Shown: one piece after another, positions 53,427 to 61,911 of the stretch | Layout of the letters: the number at the start of each line of letters is the position of its first letter | How positions within the stretch are numbered: position 1 is the stretch's first letter | Source of the DNA: Botrimarina colliarenosi | Lineage (GTDB): Bacteria; Planctomycetota; Planctomycetia; Pirellulales; Lacipirellulaceae | Assembly (NCBI RefSeq): GCF_007859955.1 | Contig: NZ_SJPR01000002.1 | Span: forward strand, 172,353-236,352 | Reading direction: 5' to 3' | Length of the DNA stretch: 64,000 bases | Translations under genes and position numbers: made by a program | The notes under the pieces: model-generated | The model's input: only the letters and a program-made list of their open reading frames with translations | The model's database searches: none | What the model was told of the DNA's origin: nothing

Positions 53427-55484
53427 ATGAGCGTCCGCCCGCTGCTTGTGATGGTGCTCGCGACGCTGCCGACGGCAGTCGCCACGGCCGAGCCGTTAGC
53501 CGTCGCCGACACGTCCGTGAGCCCCCACGCGGCGGTCCGTCCCGTCGGGGTGGACGAGGTGCATTGGACCGACGGCTTCTGGGCCGATCGGCTGCGGGTC
53601 TGCCGTGACGTCTCGATCCCCGCGATGGGGGAGTTGATGCGGGACTCGCGGTACAAGCCGTTCTACGAGCACTTCCTGATCGCGGCGGGCGAGGCCGAAG
53701 GCGATTATCACGGCGCCGCCTGGAACGATGGCGACTACTACAAATGGATTGAGGCGGCCTGCAGCTCGCTCGCCGTCGAGCCGAACGCCGAACTCCAGGC
53801 GACCGTCGACGAAGCGGTCCGGGCCGTCGTCGCCGCCCAACGGGCCGACGGCTACCTCCACACACCGGTACTGATCCGCCAACGGAACGGCGACAAGACA
53901 GCACAGCCGTTCTCTGACCGCCATGACTTTGAGGTCTACAACCTGGGCCACCTGATGACGGCCGGCTGTGTCCGCTATCGGGTCAGCGGCAAACGCGACC
54001 TGCTCGCCGCCGCGGAGCGGGCCGCCCAGTTTCTCGAAGCCGCCTTCGCCGAGCCGACTCCCGCGATGGCGCGGCAGGCGGTCTGCCCTTCGCACTACAT
54101 GGGACTGATTGAGCTGTATCGCACGACGCGAAACGAGCGCTACCTGCGGCTCGCCCAGCACGTGATCGGCTTGCGGAACCTGGCCGCCGGTGTGGCTGGC
54201 GGCGGTGGCGACGACAATCAAGACCGGATCCCTTTCGTCGACCAGCGCGAGGCGGTCGGCCACGCCGTACGGGCCAACTACCTCTACGCCGGGGCGGCCG
54301 ACCTCTACCTCGAGACGGGCGACCCCGCGCTCGTCGAGCCGCTCGAGGCGGTTTGGCGGAACGTCACCCAGAAGAAGCTCTACGTGACCGGCGCCTGCGG
54401 CGCGCTGTTCGACGGCGCTTCGCCCGACGGCGCGATCGACCAGAGCGAGATCACCCGGATCCACCAGGCGTATGGCCGCAATTACCAGCTCCCGAGCGAG
54501 GTCGCTCACAACGAGACCTGCGCCGCCCTCGGGGCCGTGTTCTGGAACTGGCGCCGCTTCCTCGCCACCGGCGAAGCCCGGCATCTCGACTGGATCGAAC
54601 TGGCGATGCACAACGCGGTGCTGGCGGGCGTCAGTCTCGAAGGGGCCGATTACTTTTACACCAACCCGCTACGCGTCACCGACCCGGCGCCGACCGAACT
54701 GCGTTGGTCACGCACCCGCGAGCCGTTCATTGTCTCGTTCTGCTGCCCGCCGAACGTGGTCCGCACTGTCGCCCAGCTCGGCGGTTACGCCTACAGCAAA
54801 TCGCCCGGCGCCCTGTGGGTGAATCTCTACGGGGCGAACACGCTCGAGACGGACATCGACGGCGAGACCCTCCGCCTGCGCCAAGAGACCGAGTACCCGT
54901 GGGAAGGGCAGATTCGCTTCGTCATTGAAGAGGCGCCGAAGAAGCCCGTCGCGTTGCGTTTCCGCGTCCCGAACTGGGCGGGGGGAAAGATCGACGTCCA
55001 AGGCCCGACGCATCGATACAAGCTCGGCGAGAAGCCAGCGCCGACCCGTGTTCACAACGAAAAGGGCTTTCATGAGATCAAGACGGCGTGGCGTTCCGGA
55101 GATGTCCTGACGGTCACGCTGCCGATGCCCGTCGTGCCACTTGAGTCACACCCGCTGGTGGAAGAGACGCGGAATCAAATCGCCGTGAAGCGTGGGCCGA
55201 TCGTTTACTGCCTTGAGTCGATCGACCTTCCCGATGGCGTCCAGCTAGAGCAGGTGGGACTCGACGTCGACGCCGCATTCCGCGTCCTTCCCGCCGACGA
55301 GAGCTTGCACGGGGCGAGGGCGATCGAAGCCGATCTTTCGGTCAGCGCCGCCTCCCCATGGCGGACGCTCTATCGTCCCGCGACAGGAGGGGACGAGTTG
55401 TCGATCAAGGCGCGGCTTATCCCGTATTACGCCTGGGGCAACCGGGGCCCGTCGGAAATGACCGTCTGGCTGCCGCGCCGGTGA
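53427..55484 (+). CDS. Exported GH127 beta-L-arabinofuranosidase
   Basis: A 685-residue exported enzyme. ATG 53427 is chosen because GAGG lies about nine bases before it and it starts the signal peptide (MSVRPLLVMVLATLPTAVATAEP). The (alpha/alpha)6 barrel shows the GH127 zinc and nucleophile site: HNETCAALG (E363, C365) and SFCCPPN (C439, C440), the Cys3-Glu arrangement in which one Cys is the nucleophile. Other family blocks are GDYYKWIEAACSSLAV, GYLHTP and KKLYVTGACGA. It cleaves beta-L-arabinofuranosyl or related linkages; relatives act on rhamnogalacturonan-II. The gene ends one base from the convergent gene at 55486. Confidence 0.92.
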   Translation: MSVRPLLVMVLATLPTAVATAEPLAVADTSVSPHAAVRPVGVDEVHWTDGFWADRLRVCRDVSIPAMGELMRDSRYKPFYEHFLIAAGEAEGDYHGAAWNDGDYYKWIEAACSSLAVEPNAELQATVDEAVRAVVAAQRADGYLHTPVLIRQRNGDKTAQPFSDRHDFEVYNLGHLMTAGCVRYRVSGKRDLLAAAERAAQFLEAAFAEPTPAMARQAVCPSHYMGLIELYRTTRNERYLRLAQHVIGLRNLAAGVAGGGGDDNQDRIPFVDQREAVGHAVRANYLYAGAADLYLETGDPALVEPLEAVWRNVTQKKLYVTGACGALFDGASPDGAIDQSEITRIHQAYGRNYQLPSEVAHNETCAALGAVFWNWRRFLATGEARHLDWIELAMHNAVLAGVSLEGADYFYTNPLRVTDPAPTELRWSRTREPFIVSFCCPPNVVRTVAQLGGYAYSKSPGALWVNLYGANTLETDIDGETLRLRQETEYPWEGQIRFVIEEAPKKPVALRFRVPNWAGGKIDVQGPTHRYKLGEKPAPTRVHNEKGFHEIKTAWRSGDVLTVTLPMPVVPLESHPLVEETRNQIAVKRGPIVYCLESIDLPDGVQLEQVGLDVDAAFRVLPADESLHGARAIEADLSVSAASPWRTLYRPATGGDELSIKARLIPYYAWGNRGPSEMTVWLPRR

Positions 55485-55485
55485 G

Positions 55486-58400
55486 TCACTCGCTCGGCGT
55501 GACCCAGGCGACGCGTTGGGCCATCGTCAGGGTGTTGCCGGCGGCGACCGTCACCTCGCCGGTGACTTGGCCCGAGGCGGGATCGATCCAGCGGACCCGG
55601 CTCGGCGTCCGGATCGGCAGCGTCGTCCCTTCCTCGATTGCGTAGCAGAGTTCAAGCCCTTCGCCGTCGGCAAGTCGCATCAGGGCGTCCCCCTCGGACC
55701 AAGTGGGGGCCATCGTTACCAACGAACGCTTCAGTTCAACGGATAGCTTCGGCACGTTGGCTAGTGAGCCGCCCCCCATCAGCACCGCCCACCCGTCCCG
55801 CGGCGTGCGGTAGGAGTGGTCGGCGTAGAAAGTGACCGGCTTGGTGGGGAAGGCCTCACGGTACTCGCGCACCGAGCGGGCGACCGACGCAAAGTCGCCC
55901 GAGCTAACGCTGCTAACCCGCTGGTGCTGTCGGGGCGCCATGTTGGCGCCGCCGGGCGGGGCGTAGAGCTTGCCGTTACGGGCGTAGGACCAGTAGCGGA
56001 TGTCGATCACGTCGATCGCGTCACGCCGCACAGGATCGGCTAGCAAGGCGTCCTGGACATCCTTGGGTGCGCTGATCGCCACGAGAGCAGGGGCGTCGGT
56101 CGCATCGCGTCGCGAGTCGACCGTGTCGAGCCAGAACTGCGTAAACTCAAGCGGGCCGGTGTACTCGGCGCTGGTCATCTGCAAGACGTTAGAACGGTCG
56201 GCAAAGCTATCAACGCATTGATTCAGATAGCCACGGTGCAGTTCACGTAGCTTCGCGTTGGCGGGGTCGTAGAACTGATGGGCGATGAAGATTCGTTTGT
56301 CGCCGACGTACGGCGGAGGCTCCGAGAACGGCGTCGCGTTGACGTTGTTCACCGAACGCCAAGGGCAATCGGCCCAGTGGCCGCCCGCCTCGAGGATGTT
56401 GTGTTGAAAATAGCACTGGTGCATGAAGACGAGCCCGCGCTGGTCGCAGAGCTCGGTGAAATCGCGTAAACGGTCCCAGTACCAGGCGTTGAACTTGGTT
56501 AGGTCGTAGCGGCTGAGGCCGTCCCACGCCCGACCCTCGCCGCTGCGAGCGAAGGGCTGTTCGAAGAACGGCGGCGCCACCGCGCCCGTCGCGCGGCGCA
56601 CCATCAGGTGGTCGTCGCGACGTCGGTCGTACCAGAGGCCGTAGTGGTGGTCGTAGGCGACCGTCCCAGCCCTGCCCATTCCGTCGGCGACATCGACAAG
56701 CTCGTCCGTAAGACCGGTTCCGTAACGCCCGGGAGCGTACCGAGAAATGGAAGGGCCGAACTCTGGGGCGTCGTTGGGGCGGATCACGCCACGCCACCAT
56801 GTCGGATTCATTGTCCCGCCCGTGGCGACTTGCCCGTCGATGGTGATCCAGCCGTTGACGATTTTCATCGGGTGGCTTGCTGGCGTCGCTTCCTGAGAAG
56901 GGAGGGCGCCGACGACTCGGTCGAAGCCGAGCCCGGCCGGGGTAGAGGGGGTGGAGGGGCTCGTCGAGTCCTTGAGCCGCTCGTCGATCAAGTCGCGCAG
57001 CGTCTTGGCCGGGGCGTTTGACATCCCGACAAATCCCACCGCTTCGCGTACCGAGGGGCGTGTCGACGCGATCGGGTCGAGCAGGAAGGGACCGACTCGC
57101 TCCGCGGCGGCTTCGCCAAGGCGCTCGGCGACCTGGGCCTTGAACAGGCTGATCGGTTTGTAGAAATCGCTGAGCCCGTGGAATTCGCCATCGCCGACCG
57201 GCTGCGCCCAAAAGGCGAGGGCCCAGTTCTGCGCCGTCGGCGGCGAGAAGCAATGCAGCTGCGCCGCTTGGCACTGCCACGCGACACAGTTGGCTGCCGA
57301 CCAGCCGGCGCCGGGCGGGTCGAGCCACCGATTGACCAGCGCCAGATTGCCGCCGTCGATCCGCACATTGTCGTAGAGCACGCCCGAGGCCCAACTCTCT
57401 AGCGGGCCGCTGTCGCCATGCGTGTTCGAGGCGTAGCAGTTCACAAACGCGTTGGGCCCGGCTGCGCAGTGGCCAACCGAGAAATCGTGCAACCCCTCTT
57501 CAGCCCAGCAGCGCAGGAAGAGCGTTTGCTGGCCTTGCGTGAAGAAGGAGTGTCGGCGGTAGCCGCCCAGCTCAGAGACCGGGGCCAGCGACAGGCAATC
57601 CTCGACGGTCGCCCCACGTACACCTTCACGGAGCAACACCGCGCCGCCTGCAAAACCCACGAACCGTGTCCGCAAGACCCACAAGTCTTGGGCGTCATTC
57701 GCGACCACGCCGTACCAGCTGTGCTCTTCGTCGAGCGGGTTCTCGCTGGTTGTCTTGCTGACCAGCGTGAGGTCCTGGACGCCGACTTCGCGGAGCCGCT
57801 TGTTGGCGGTCACCTTGGCGACCGCCCCGCCGCCAAACCGCTTGTCGAGCGATGTCGTCAGCGGCGCGTCGAGGGTGATCGTGCCGCCCTCCACCGCGAC
57901 CACCCGCCGCTCCCAGCGGATATCGGTCCGGCCGGCGCGCCAGCCGACGCCGTCGGTTTTTGCCCCCAAGGCGGCGATCCACGCCTCGGTCGAAGGCCGC
58001 GTCACCACGACGGCGTCGCCGTCTTTCAGGCCGTGCTCGGCGTCGAGGACCAGATCAACGGCTCCGACCGGCACGTAGTCGTCGGTGACGGGGATTGGTT
58101 CGGCCGTCGCTAACCGCAAGGAGGTAGCCGGCTCGATACGAATCAGCGGCCGTCGGCCTTCTCCGGTCGCGACAAGCCTCGTGCGGTCAGCGCCGGCGCC
58201 CTGTAGGACGACGCCGCTGGCCGTGATCTGCAGCTGGCCAGCGACATCGTGCGTTCCTTCCGCTAGGAGCACAGCGCCCCGAAGCCCAGCCTCATCGACA
58301 GGCAGCGTGCTGACATAGTCGATCGCCGCCTGAATCCGCCGGCCGTTGTCGCCTTCGATCACATTGACTACCACCCGCACTGGCGTCACGGGGATCGCCC

Positions 58401-58569
58401 GGTCGGCGCCGGCGTAGCCGCAAGACGAGAAGTCTGGGACGCGATCGCCCCGTTCGTTCGGCTCGTAAACGAGCTTGCCGTGCGGCCCCGCATGGACAGG
58501 CGGCGACGCGCCGCGGGCGGCGCCGCTCAGGAGCAGGGCGATCAGCAGCGTGCGGGTAAGAAGAGGCAT
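55486..58569 (-). CDS. Large exported two-part protein: beta-helix plus TIM-barrel-like region (DUF6298-type)
   Basis: A 1027-residue exported protein with signal peptide MPLLTRTLLIALLLSGAARGAS. Residues about 30-560 look like a parallel beta-helix: GDNGRRIQAAIDYVSTLP, GTHDVAGQLQITASGVVLQGAG, then repeated strands such as VEDCLSLAP and FFTQGQQTLFLRCWAEEGLHDFSVGH. Residues about 580-930 look like a TIM-barrel hydrolase: YDHHYGLWYDRRRDDHLM, FNAWYWDRLRDFTELCDQRGLVFMHQCYFQHNILEAGGHWADCPWR, and NVLQMTSAEYTGPLEFTQFWLDTV, with E/D-rich strand ends. The architecture fits the DUF6298 group found in pectin loci. The C-terminal region resembles glycoside hydrolases such as the apiosidase-type TIM barrels only loosely. 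It follows the BASS gene by 29 bp and lies in the operon with the RuBisCO-like gene. Confidence 0.6.
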   Translation of the reverse strand: MPLLTRTLLIALLLSGAARGASPPVHAGPHGKLVYEPNERGDRVPDFSSCGYAGADRAIPVTPVRVVVNVIEGDNGRRIQAAIDYVSTLPVDEAGLRGAVLLAEGTHDVAGQLQITASGVVLQGAGADRTRLVATGEGRRPLIRIEPATSLRLATAEPIPVTDDYVPVGAVDLVLDAEHGLKDGDAVVVTRPSTEAWIAALGAKTDGVGWRAGRTDIRWERRVVAVEGGTITLDAPLTTSLDKRFGGGAVAKVTANKRLREVGVQDLTLVSKTTSENPLDEEHSWYGVVANDAQDLWVLRTRFVGFAGGAVLLREGVRGATVEDCLSLAPVSELGGYRRHSFFTQGQQTLFLRCWAEEGLHDFSVGHCAAGPNAFVNCYASNTHGDSGPLESWASGVLYDNVRIDGGNLALVNRWLDPPGAGWSAANCVAWQCQAAQLHCFSPPTAQNWALAFWAQPVGDGEFHGLSDFYKPISLFKAQVAERLGEAAAERVGPFLLDPIASTRPSVREAVGFVGMSNAPAKTLRDLIDERLKDSTSPSTPSTPAGLGFDRVVGALPSQEATPASHPMKIVNGWITIDGQVATGGTMNPTWWRGVIRPNDAPEFGPSISRYAPGRYGTGLTDELVDVADGMGRAGTVAYDHHYGLWYDRRRDDHLMVRRATGAVAPPFFEQPFARSGEGRAWDGLSRYDLTKFNAWYWDRLRDFTELCDQRGLVFMHQCYFQHNILEAGGHWADCPWRSVNNVNATPFSEPPPYVGDKRIFIAHQFYDPANAKLRELHRGYLNQCVDSFADRSNVLQMTSAEYTGPLEFTQFWLDTVDSRRDATDAPALVAISAPKDVQDALLADPVRRDAIDVIDIRYWSYARNGKLYAPPGGANMAPRQHQRVSSVSSGDFASVARSVREYREAFPTKPVTFYADHSYRTPRDGWAVLMGGGSLANVPKLSVELKRSLVTMAPTWSEGDALMRLADGEGLELCYAIEEGTTLPIRTPSRVRWIDPASGQVTGEVTVAAGNTLTMAQRVAWVTPSE

Positions 58570-58598
58570 ATCTCGATTCTAGCTAAGCGAGGTTGGGG

Positions 58599-59909
58599 CT
58601 AGGCGAGGGTGGGGTCGGGCGTCCGCACCGAGTCGGGGAGCGGTCGCCGCCGCCAGTAATTCGCCAGCAGCGAGCCCGACACGTTCATCCAGGCTATAAA
58701 GATCGCCGCCGGCAGGCCGAGGGTGCCGAGTTTGCCCATCTCGACGGCGAGACCGGTGGCCATGCCGCCGTTCTGCATGCCGACCTCGAACGCCACGGTC
58801 CGCGCCGACTGGGCGTCGAGGCCCAGGCCGCGACTCATCCAGTACCCCAGCAAGTACCCGAGCAAATTATGCAGCGCCGCCGCCACCACCAGGGCGACGC
58901 CGACGGCGATGAGGTTGTCACGCCCCTCGGCAGTTGTCATGCCGGTCACATAAATAATGCCCGCCATCGCCACGGCCGGCATGGCGTCGCCGAGCCGCGG
59001 TAGCAGGCTGACCGCAATATGGTAGAACGCTCCAAAAGTGACGCCGCCGAGGATCCACGCGGCCAACTCGGTTGCGAACGCTGTGTCGGCGTCTTCGACG
59101 ACGAGCGCCCCGCTCAGAAGCACGCCTGACAGAATTGCCCCAACAGCGGCGACCATCCACGTCACCGCTTTGCCGCGTGGCCCCGCGTGCAGCAGGTAGT
59201 CGTGGACGAGGGCGGCCCCGGTCGGGACGATCACGATCTTGACGATGCCCGCCATCATCTTCAGGAAGCTGAGGTCGATCGTCGTCCCCTCTAGCAGCGA
59301 CGACGCGAGCGTTTGCATCCAGAACGGCGTCACAATCGGCGCCAACAGTGTCGCGACGGCCGTCAGCGTGATCGACAACGCCAGGTTCGCGCGGCCGATG
59401 TAGGCCATCACGTTCGAAGCCAACCCGCTCGAACATGAGCCGATCAGCACCATCCCGGCGGCGATCTCGGGCGGCAACCGGAAGGCGATCGCCAACCCGT
59501 ACCCAACCAACGGCATGATCGTGAATTGGCATAGCAAGCCGATCGCGACCGGCAGCGGGGTGCGGATGACGCCGGCGAAATCGCGCAGCCCCATTTGGGT
59601 CCCCATGCCGAACATGACCGCCTGAACCAGCAACAACAGCAAGGTCTTATAGGCGGCGGTCCCCGGCGCGAAAGGCTGGAAGACCTGCGGAGTGACCATC
59701 GCAGCGACGACCGCCGTGACGATCCAAGCGGTGAAGGTCAGACTCCGCAGCGCGGGAAGTGTGCTGAGGCCGCACGACAGCGCCGCGAGTCCAACGACCA
59801 ACGCTACCCAGGCGGGTTCAGCGCCGGAGGCAAGCATCCCCGCTGCACACGCCGCCAGGGCGACGCCCACGGCGACGGCTCCGACTCTAGAAAACTGCGG
59901 ATCGTTCAC
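58599..59909 (-). CDS. Bile acid:sodium symporter (BASS) family transporter
   Basis: A 436-residue inner-membrane protein with about ten or more hydrophobic helices. The BASS core is clear: MGTQMGLRDFAGVIRTPLPVAIGLLCQFTIMPLVGYGLA, VLIGSCSSGLASNVMAYIGRANLALSITLTAVATLLAPIVTPFWMQ, and ARTVAFEVGMQNGGMATGLAVEMG. Two sodium-site regions (the S-G-x-x-S-N and E-V-G-M-Q-N segments) are intact. Homologues import organic anions with sodium; 2-keto-sugar acids and branched acids are known substrates in the broad family. It starts at GTG, overlapping the racemase-like stop (GTGA). In this context it may move a sugar-acid product of the operon. Confidence 0.85.
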   Translation of the reverse strand: MNDPQFSRVGAVAVGVALAACAAGMLASGAEPAWVALVVGLAALSCGLSTLPALRSLTFTAWIVTAVVAAMVTPQVFQPFAPGTAAYKTLLLLLVQAVMFGMGTQMGLRDFAGVIRTPLPVAIGLLCQFTIMPLVGYGLAIAFRLPPEIAAGMVLIGSCSSGLASNVMAYIGRANLALSITLTAVATLLAPIVTPFWMQTLASSLLEGTTIDLSFLKMMAGIVKIVIVPTGAALVHDYLLHAGPRGKAVTWMVAAVGAILSGVLLSGALVVEDADTAFATELAAWILGGVTFGAFYHIAVSLLPRLGDAMPAVAMAGIIYVTGMTTAEGRDNLIAVGVALVVAAALHNLLGYLLGYWMSRGLGLDAQSARTVAFEVGMQNGGMATGLAVEMGKLGTLGLPAAIFIAWMNVSGSLLANYWRRRPLPDSVRTPDPTLA

Positions 59910-60559
59910 GCCAGCGTCGCGAGATGAGAGATAGCGAGCTCGGGGCTCGAAAGAATTGGTGTGGCGAGGACGCTCGCGTCGAGCTGCCCCACCACCCGCG
60001 CCATCGAGGCCTGGGCGAGGACGACCACGTCACACTCGGCGGCCAACTGGGTGAGCGCCTCGGCCACCATGGCGTCGTGCCGGGCGGCGTCGCCCGACAT
60101 CAGCGCCTCGAACGCCCCCTCGCAGAGCCGGTCGATGAGCGTGATCGGCTTGCCCGCCTTCTCGGCGCGGCGGCGGATCAGGTCGGCGGTCGGGTCGAGT
60201 GTGGTGGACAGCGTCGCGGCGACGCCGATCGTCTTGCCAAGCCGCACCGCCTCGTCGGCCATCGGCTGATCGACCCGCAGCACGGGGACGTCGACCAGAG
60301 CGGCGGCGCGCTCGACCGCGACGCCAATCGAAGAGCACGTGACGAGGATCTGGTCGGCGCCCGCTGCGGCGGCCGACTCGACCTGCCCCGCCACCCTTCG
60401 CGTTACGCCAGGCGTCAACTCGCCGGTACGGATCACTTCTTGGATGAGGCTATCGTCGGCGATGTTGAAGGTGTCGACGCCGGGCAAGAGCCGGGCGCAG
60501 AGCTCCGCAAAGACCGGGACGAGCGTCGCCGAAGTGTGGATCAGTCCAAGACGTTTCAT
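59906..60559 (-). CDS. Asp/Glu-racemase superfamily protein with one catalytic Cys missing
   Basis: A 217-residue cytoplasmic protein of the Asp/Glu/hydantoin racemase fold. ATG 60559 overlaps the kinase stop by four bases (ATGA); the frame further upstream only shadows the kinase gene. N-terminal LGLIHTSATLVPVFAELCARLLPGVDTFNI and DQILVTCSSIGVAVERAAALVDVPVLRVDQPM resemble racemases with the first catalytic Cys (C75). The second half has DVVVLAQASMARVV at residues 177-190, where racemases usually have a Cys (as in xxGCAGM); here it is Gln/Ala/Ser. The protein may therefore not be a classic two-base racemase. Arylmalonate decarboxylase-like or isomerase/lyase activity is possible. It is co-transcribed with a sugar-acid kinase and a RuBisCO-like protein. 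Confidence 0.7.
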   Translation of the reverse strand: MKRLGLIHTSATLVPVFAELCARLLPGVDTFNIADDSLIQEVIRTGELTPGVTRRVAGQVESAAAAGADQILVTCSSIGVAVERAAALVDVPVLRVDQPMADEAVRLGKTIGVAATLSTTLDPTADLIRRRAEKAGKPITLIDRLCEGAFEALMSGDAARHDAMVAEALTQLAAECDVVVLAQASMARVVGQLDASVLATPILSSPELAISHLATLA

Positions 60560-61911
60560 AGCGTGACGGGCAAGTTCGACCGCGAGGTCAGGGATACGAA
60601 GAGATCGGGACGGCCGACTTGGCCCCCCTTGAACACAAAAGCGGCGCCATCCACCAGCGGATCGGCGGAACGGACTTCGCAAAGCGGAGCCCCGGCGGTA
60701 AGCGGCGCCGTCATCGTCAGGGACTCGATGCCGAGCGCCCGCGCCGTGTAACTCGAGGTGTCGCCCCCCATGACGACGGTCAAGCCGATCGGCAGCTGTT
60801 GGCGGCACGCCCGATAGACACGCCCAAAAGCCTTCCCCAAGCGGGCTGCGTCGAGCCGTGACCCAGCGCTCGCAACGGACGTCTTGTGAGTCGTGACGAC
60901 GAGCCCCGGCGTTCTCGCCGACGCCCGTATCGCGGCGGTGATCACCTCGTCGACGTACGACTCCCAAGTCGCCTCGGCGAGGCGATCCGGCTGGAGGGTC
61001 GCCACCGTCAGGCCCGCCTGCTCGGCGACGTGGATCTGCTCAAGCGAGACCGGCGAGCAACTCCCCGAGAGGACCAGCAGCCGGCCCTCCGACGGGGCGG
61101 CGGGCGAGGGACGCTTCCTGCGCTGAGGCCATACCGAGGTCAGCGCCGATTCGATCGCCGACGACCCCACCGAGAAGAGCGGCCGGGTTGGCGAACCGAG
61201 CGGATTGATCGCCGCACCGATCCGTTTGAGGTGCTCGGCGGTCAGGCAGTCGAACAGCAGCACTTCGGCGGTTTGCTTCGCGACGCCGTTGGCGAGTCGC
61301 TCGGCGGCGCCTTGTTCAGGCCCATCGAGCAGCCGGACGTCGATTAGGCCGATCGAACGGGAGGTCTGGCGACTCAATTGGACGCGCAGGTCGGCCTCGT
61401 CGGCCGGGGTGACCGGGTGTCGGCTCATCGAGGGGTGGCGGTCGAGCCGGTACGCCTCGGTCTCGGCGCCGATGCCAACGCCGGCGAAGAGGTTGCCGAA
61501 GACACACCAACGACCGAGATGCGGGGCGCCCACCACCAACGGGATGAAGGGGCCGTCGAAGAGACCCGCCGCCACGTCAATCACACGGCCGATGCTGCCA
61601 ATCGCCGGCGAGGAGTCGAACGTCGAACAGACCTTGTAGTGGACATGCGGCGCGCCGAGGTCGCGCAACTTTTCTAGCGCGGGGCCGACTTCATCCGCAA
61701 GCTCCTCAGTTGGCAGACTGCGCGAACGGCCGGCGACGCCGATGGCCTCGGCGCCGGGGTAGTCGGCGAGCGCCCTTGCGGACGGCGCTTCTAAGAACAG
61801 CACGGTCGGCACGCCGGCCGACTCGAGTTGCTCCAACGCGTCGGTCGCCCCGGTGAAGTCGTCGGCGTAGTACGCCAATCGAAGCGGCGGCTTTTGGGCG
61901 GTCTGGATCAC
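60556..61911 (-). CDS. Four-carbon acid sugar kinase family protein (DUF1537; possibly 3-oxo-isoapionate kinase-like)
   Basis: A 451-residue cytoplasmic kinase. GTG 61911 overlaps the stop of the RuBisCO-like gene (GTGA). The N-terminal domain starts LRLAYYADDFTGATDALEQLESAGVPTVLFL, with GVAGRSRSLP, HYKVCSTFDSSPAIGSIG (the conserved K-x-x-S/D-S block) and PFIPLVVGAPHLGR. The C-terminal nucleotide-binding domain has LLVLSGSCSPVSLEQI and VVMGGDTSSYTARALGIESLTMTAPLTAGAPLC. The DUF1537 family phosphorylates tetronates, threonates and related sugar acids. A gene pair of such a kinase with a RuBisCO-like protein is known from D-apionate catabolism (OiaK with OiaX/OiaT). That substrate is inferred from context only. 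Confidence 0.85.
   Translation of the reverse strand: MIQTAQKPPLRLAYYADDFTGATDALEQLESAGVPTVLFLEAPSARALADYPGAEAIGVAGRSRSLPTEELADEVGPALEKLRDLGAPHVHYKVCSTFDSSPAIGSIGRVIDVAAGLFDGPFIPLVVGAPHLGRWCVFGNLFAGVGIGAETEAYRLDRHPSMSRHPVTPADEADLRVQLSRQTSRSIGLIDVRLLDGPEQGAAERLANGVAKQTAEVLLFDCLTAEHLKRIGAAINPLGSPTRPLFSVGSSAIESALTSVWPQRRKRPSPAAPSEGRLLVLSGSCSPVSLEQIHVAEQAGLTVATLQPDRLAEATWESYVDEVITAAIRASARTPGLVVTTHKTSVASAGSRLDAARLGKAFGRVYRACRQQLPIGLTVVMGGDTSSYTARALGIESLTMTAPLTAGAPLCEVRSADPLVDGAAFVFKGGQVGRPDLFVSLTSRSNLPVTL

Noticed and set aside
53496..54611. Minus-strand open frame opposite GH127
   Set aside because: No family features; the plus-strand frame carries the Cys/Glu zinc site.
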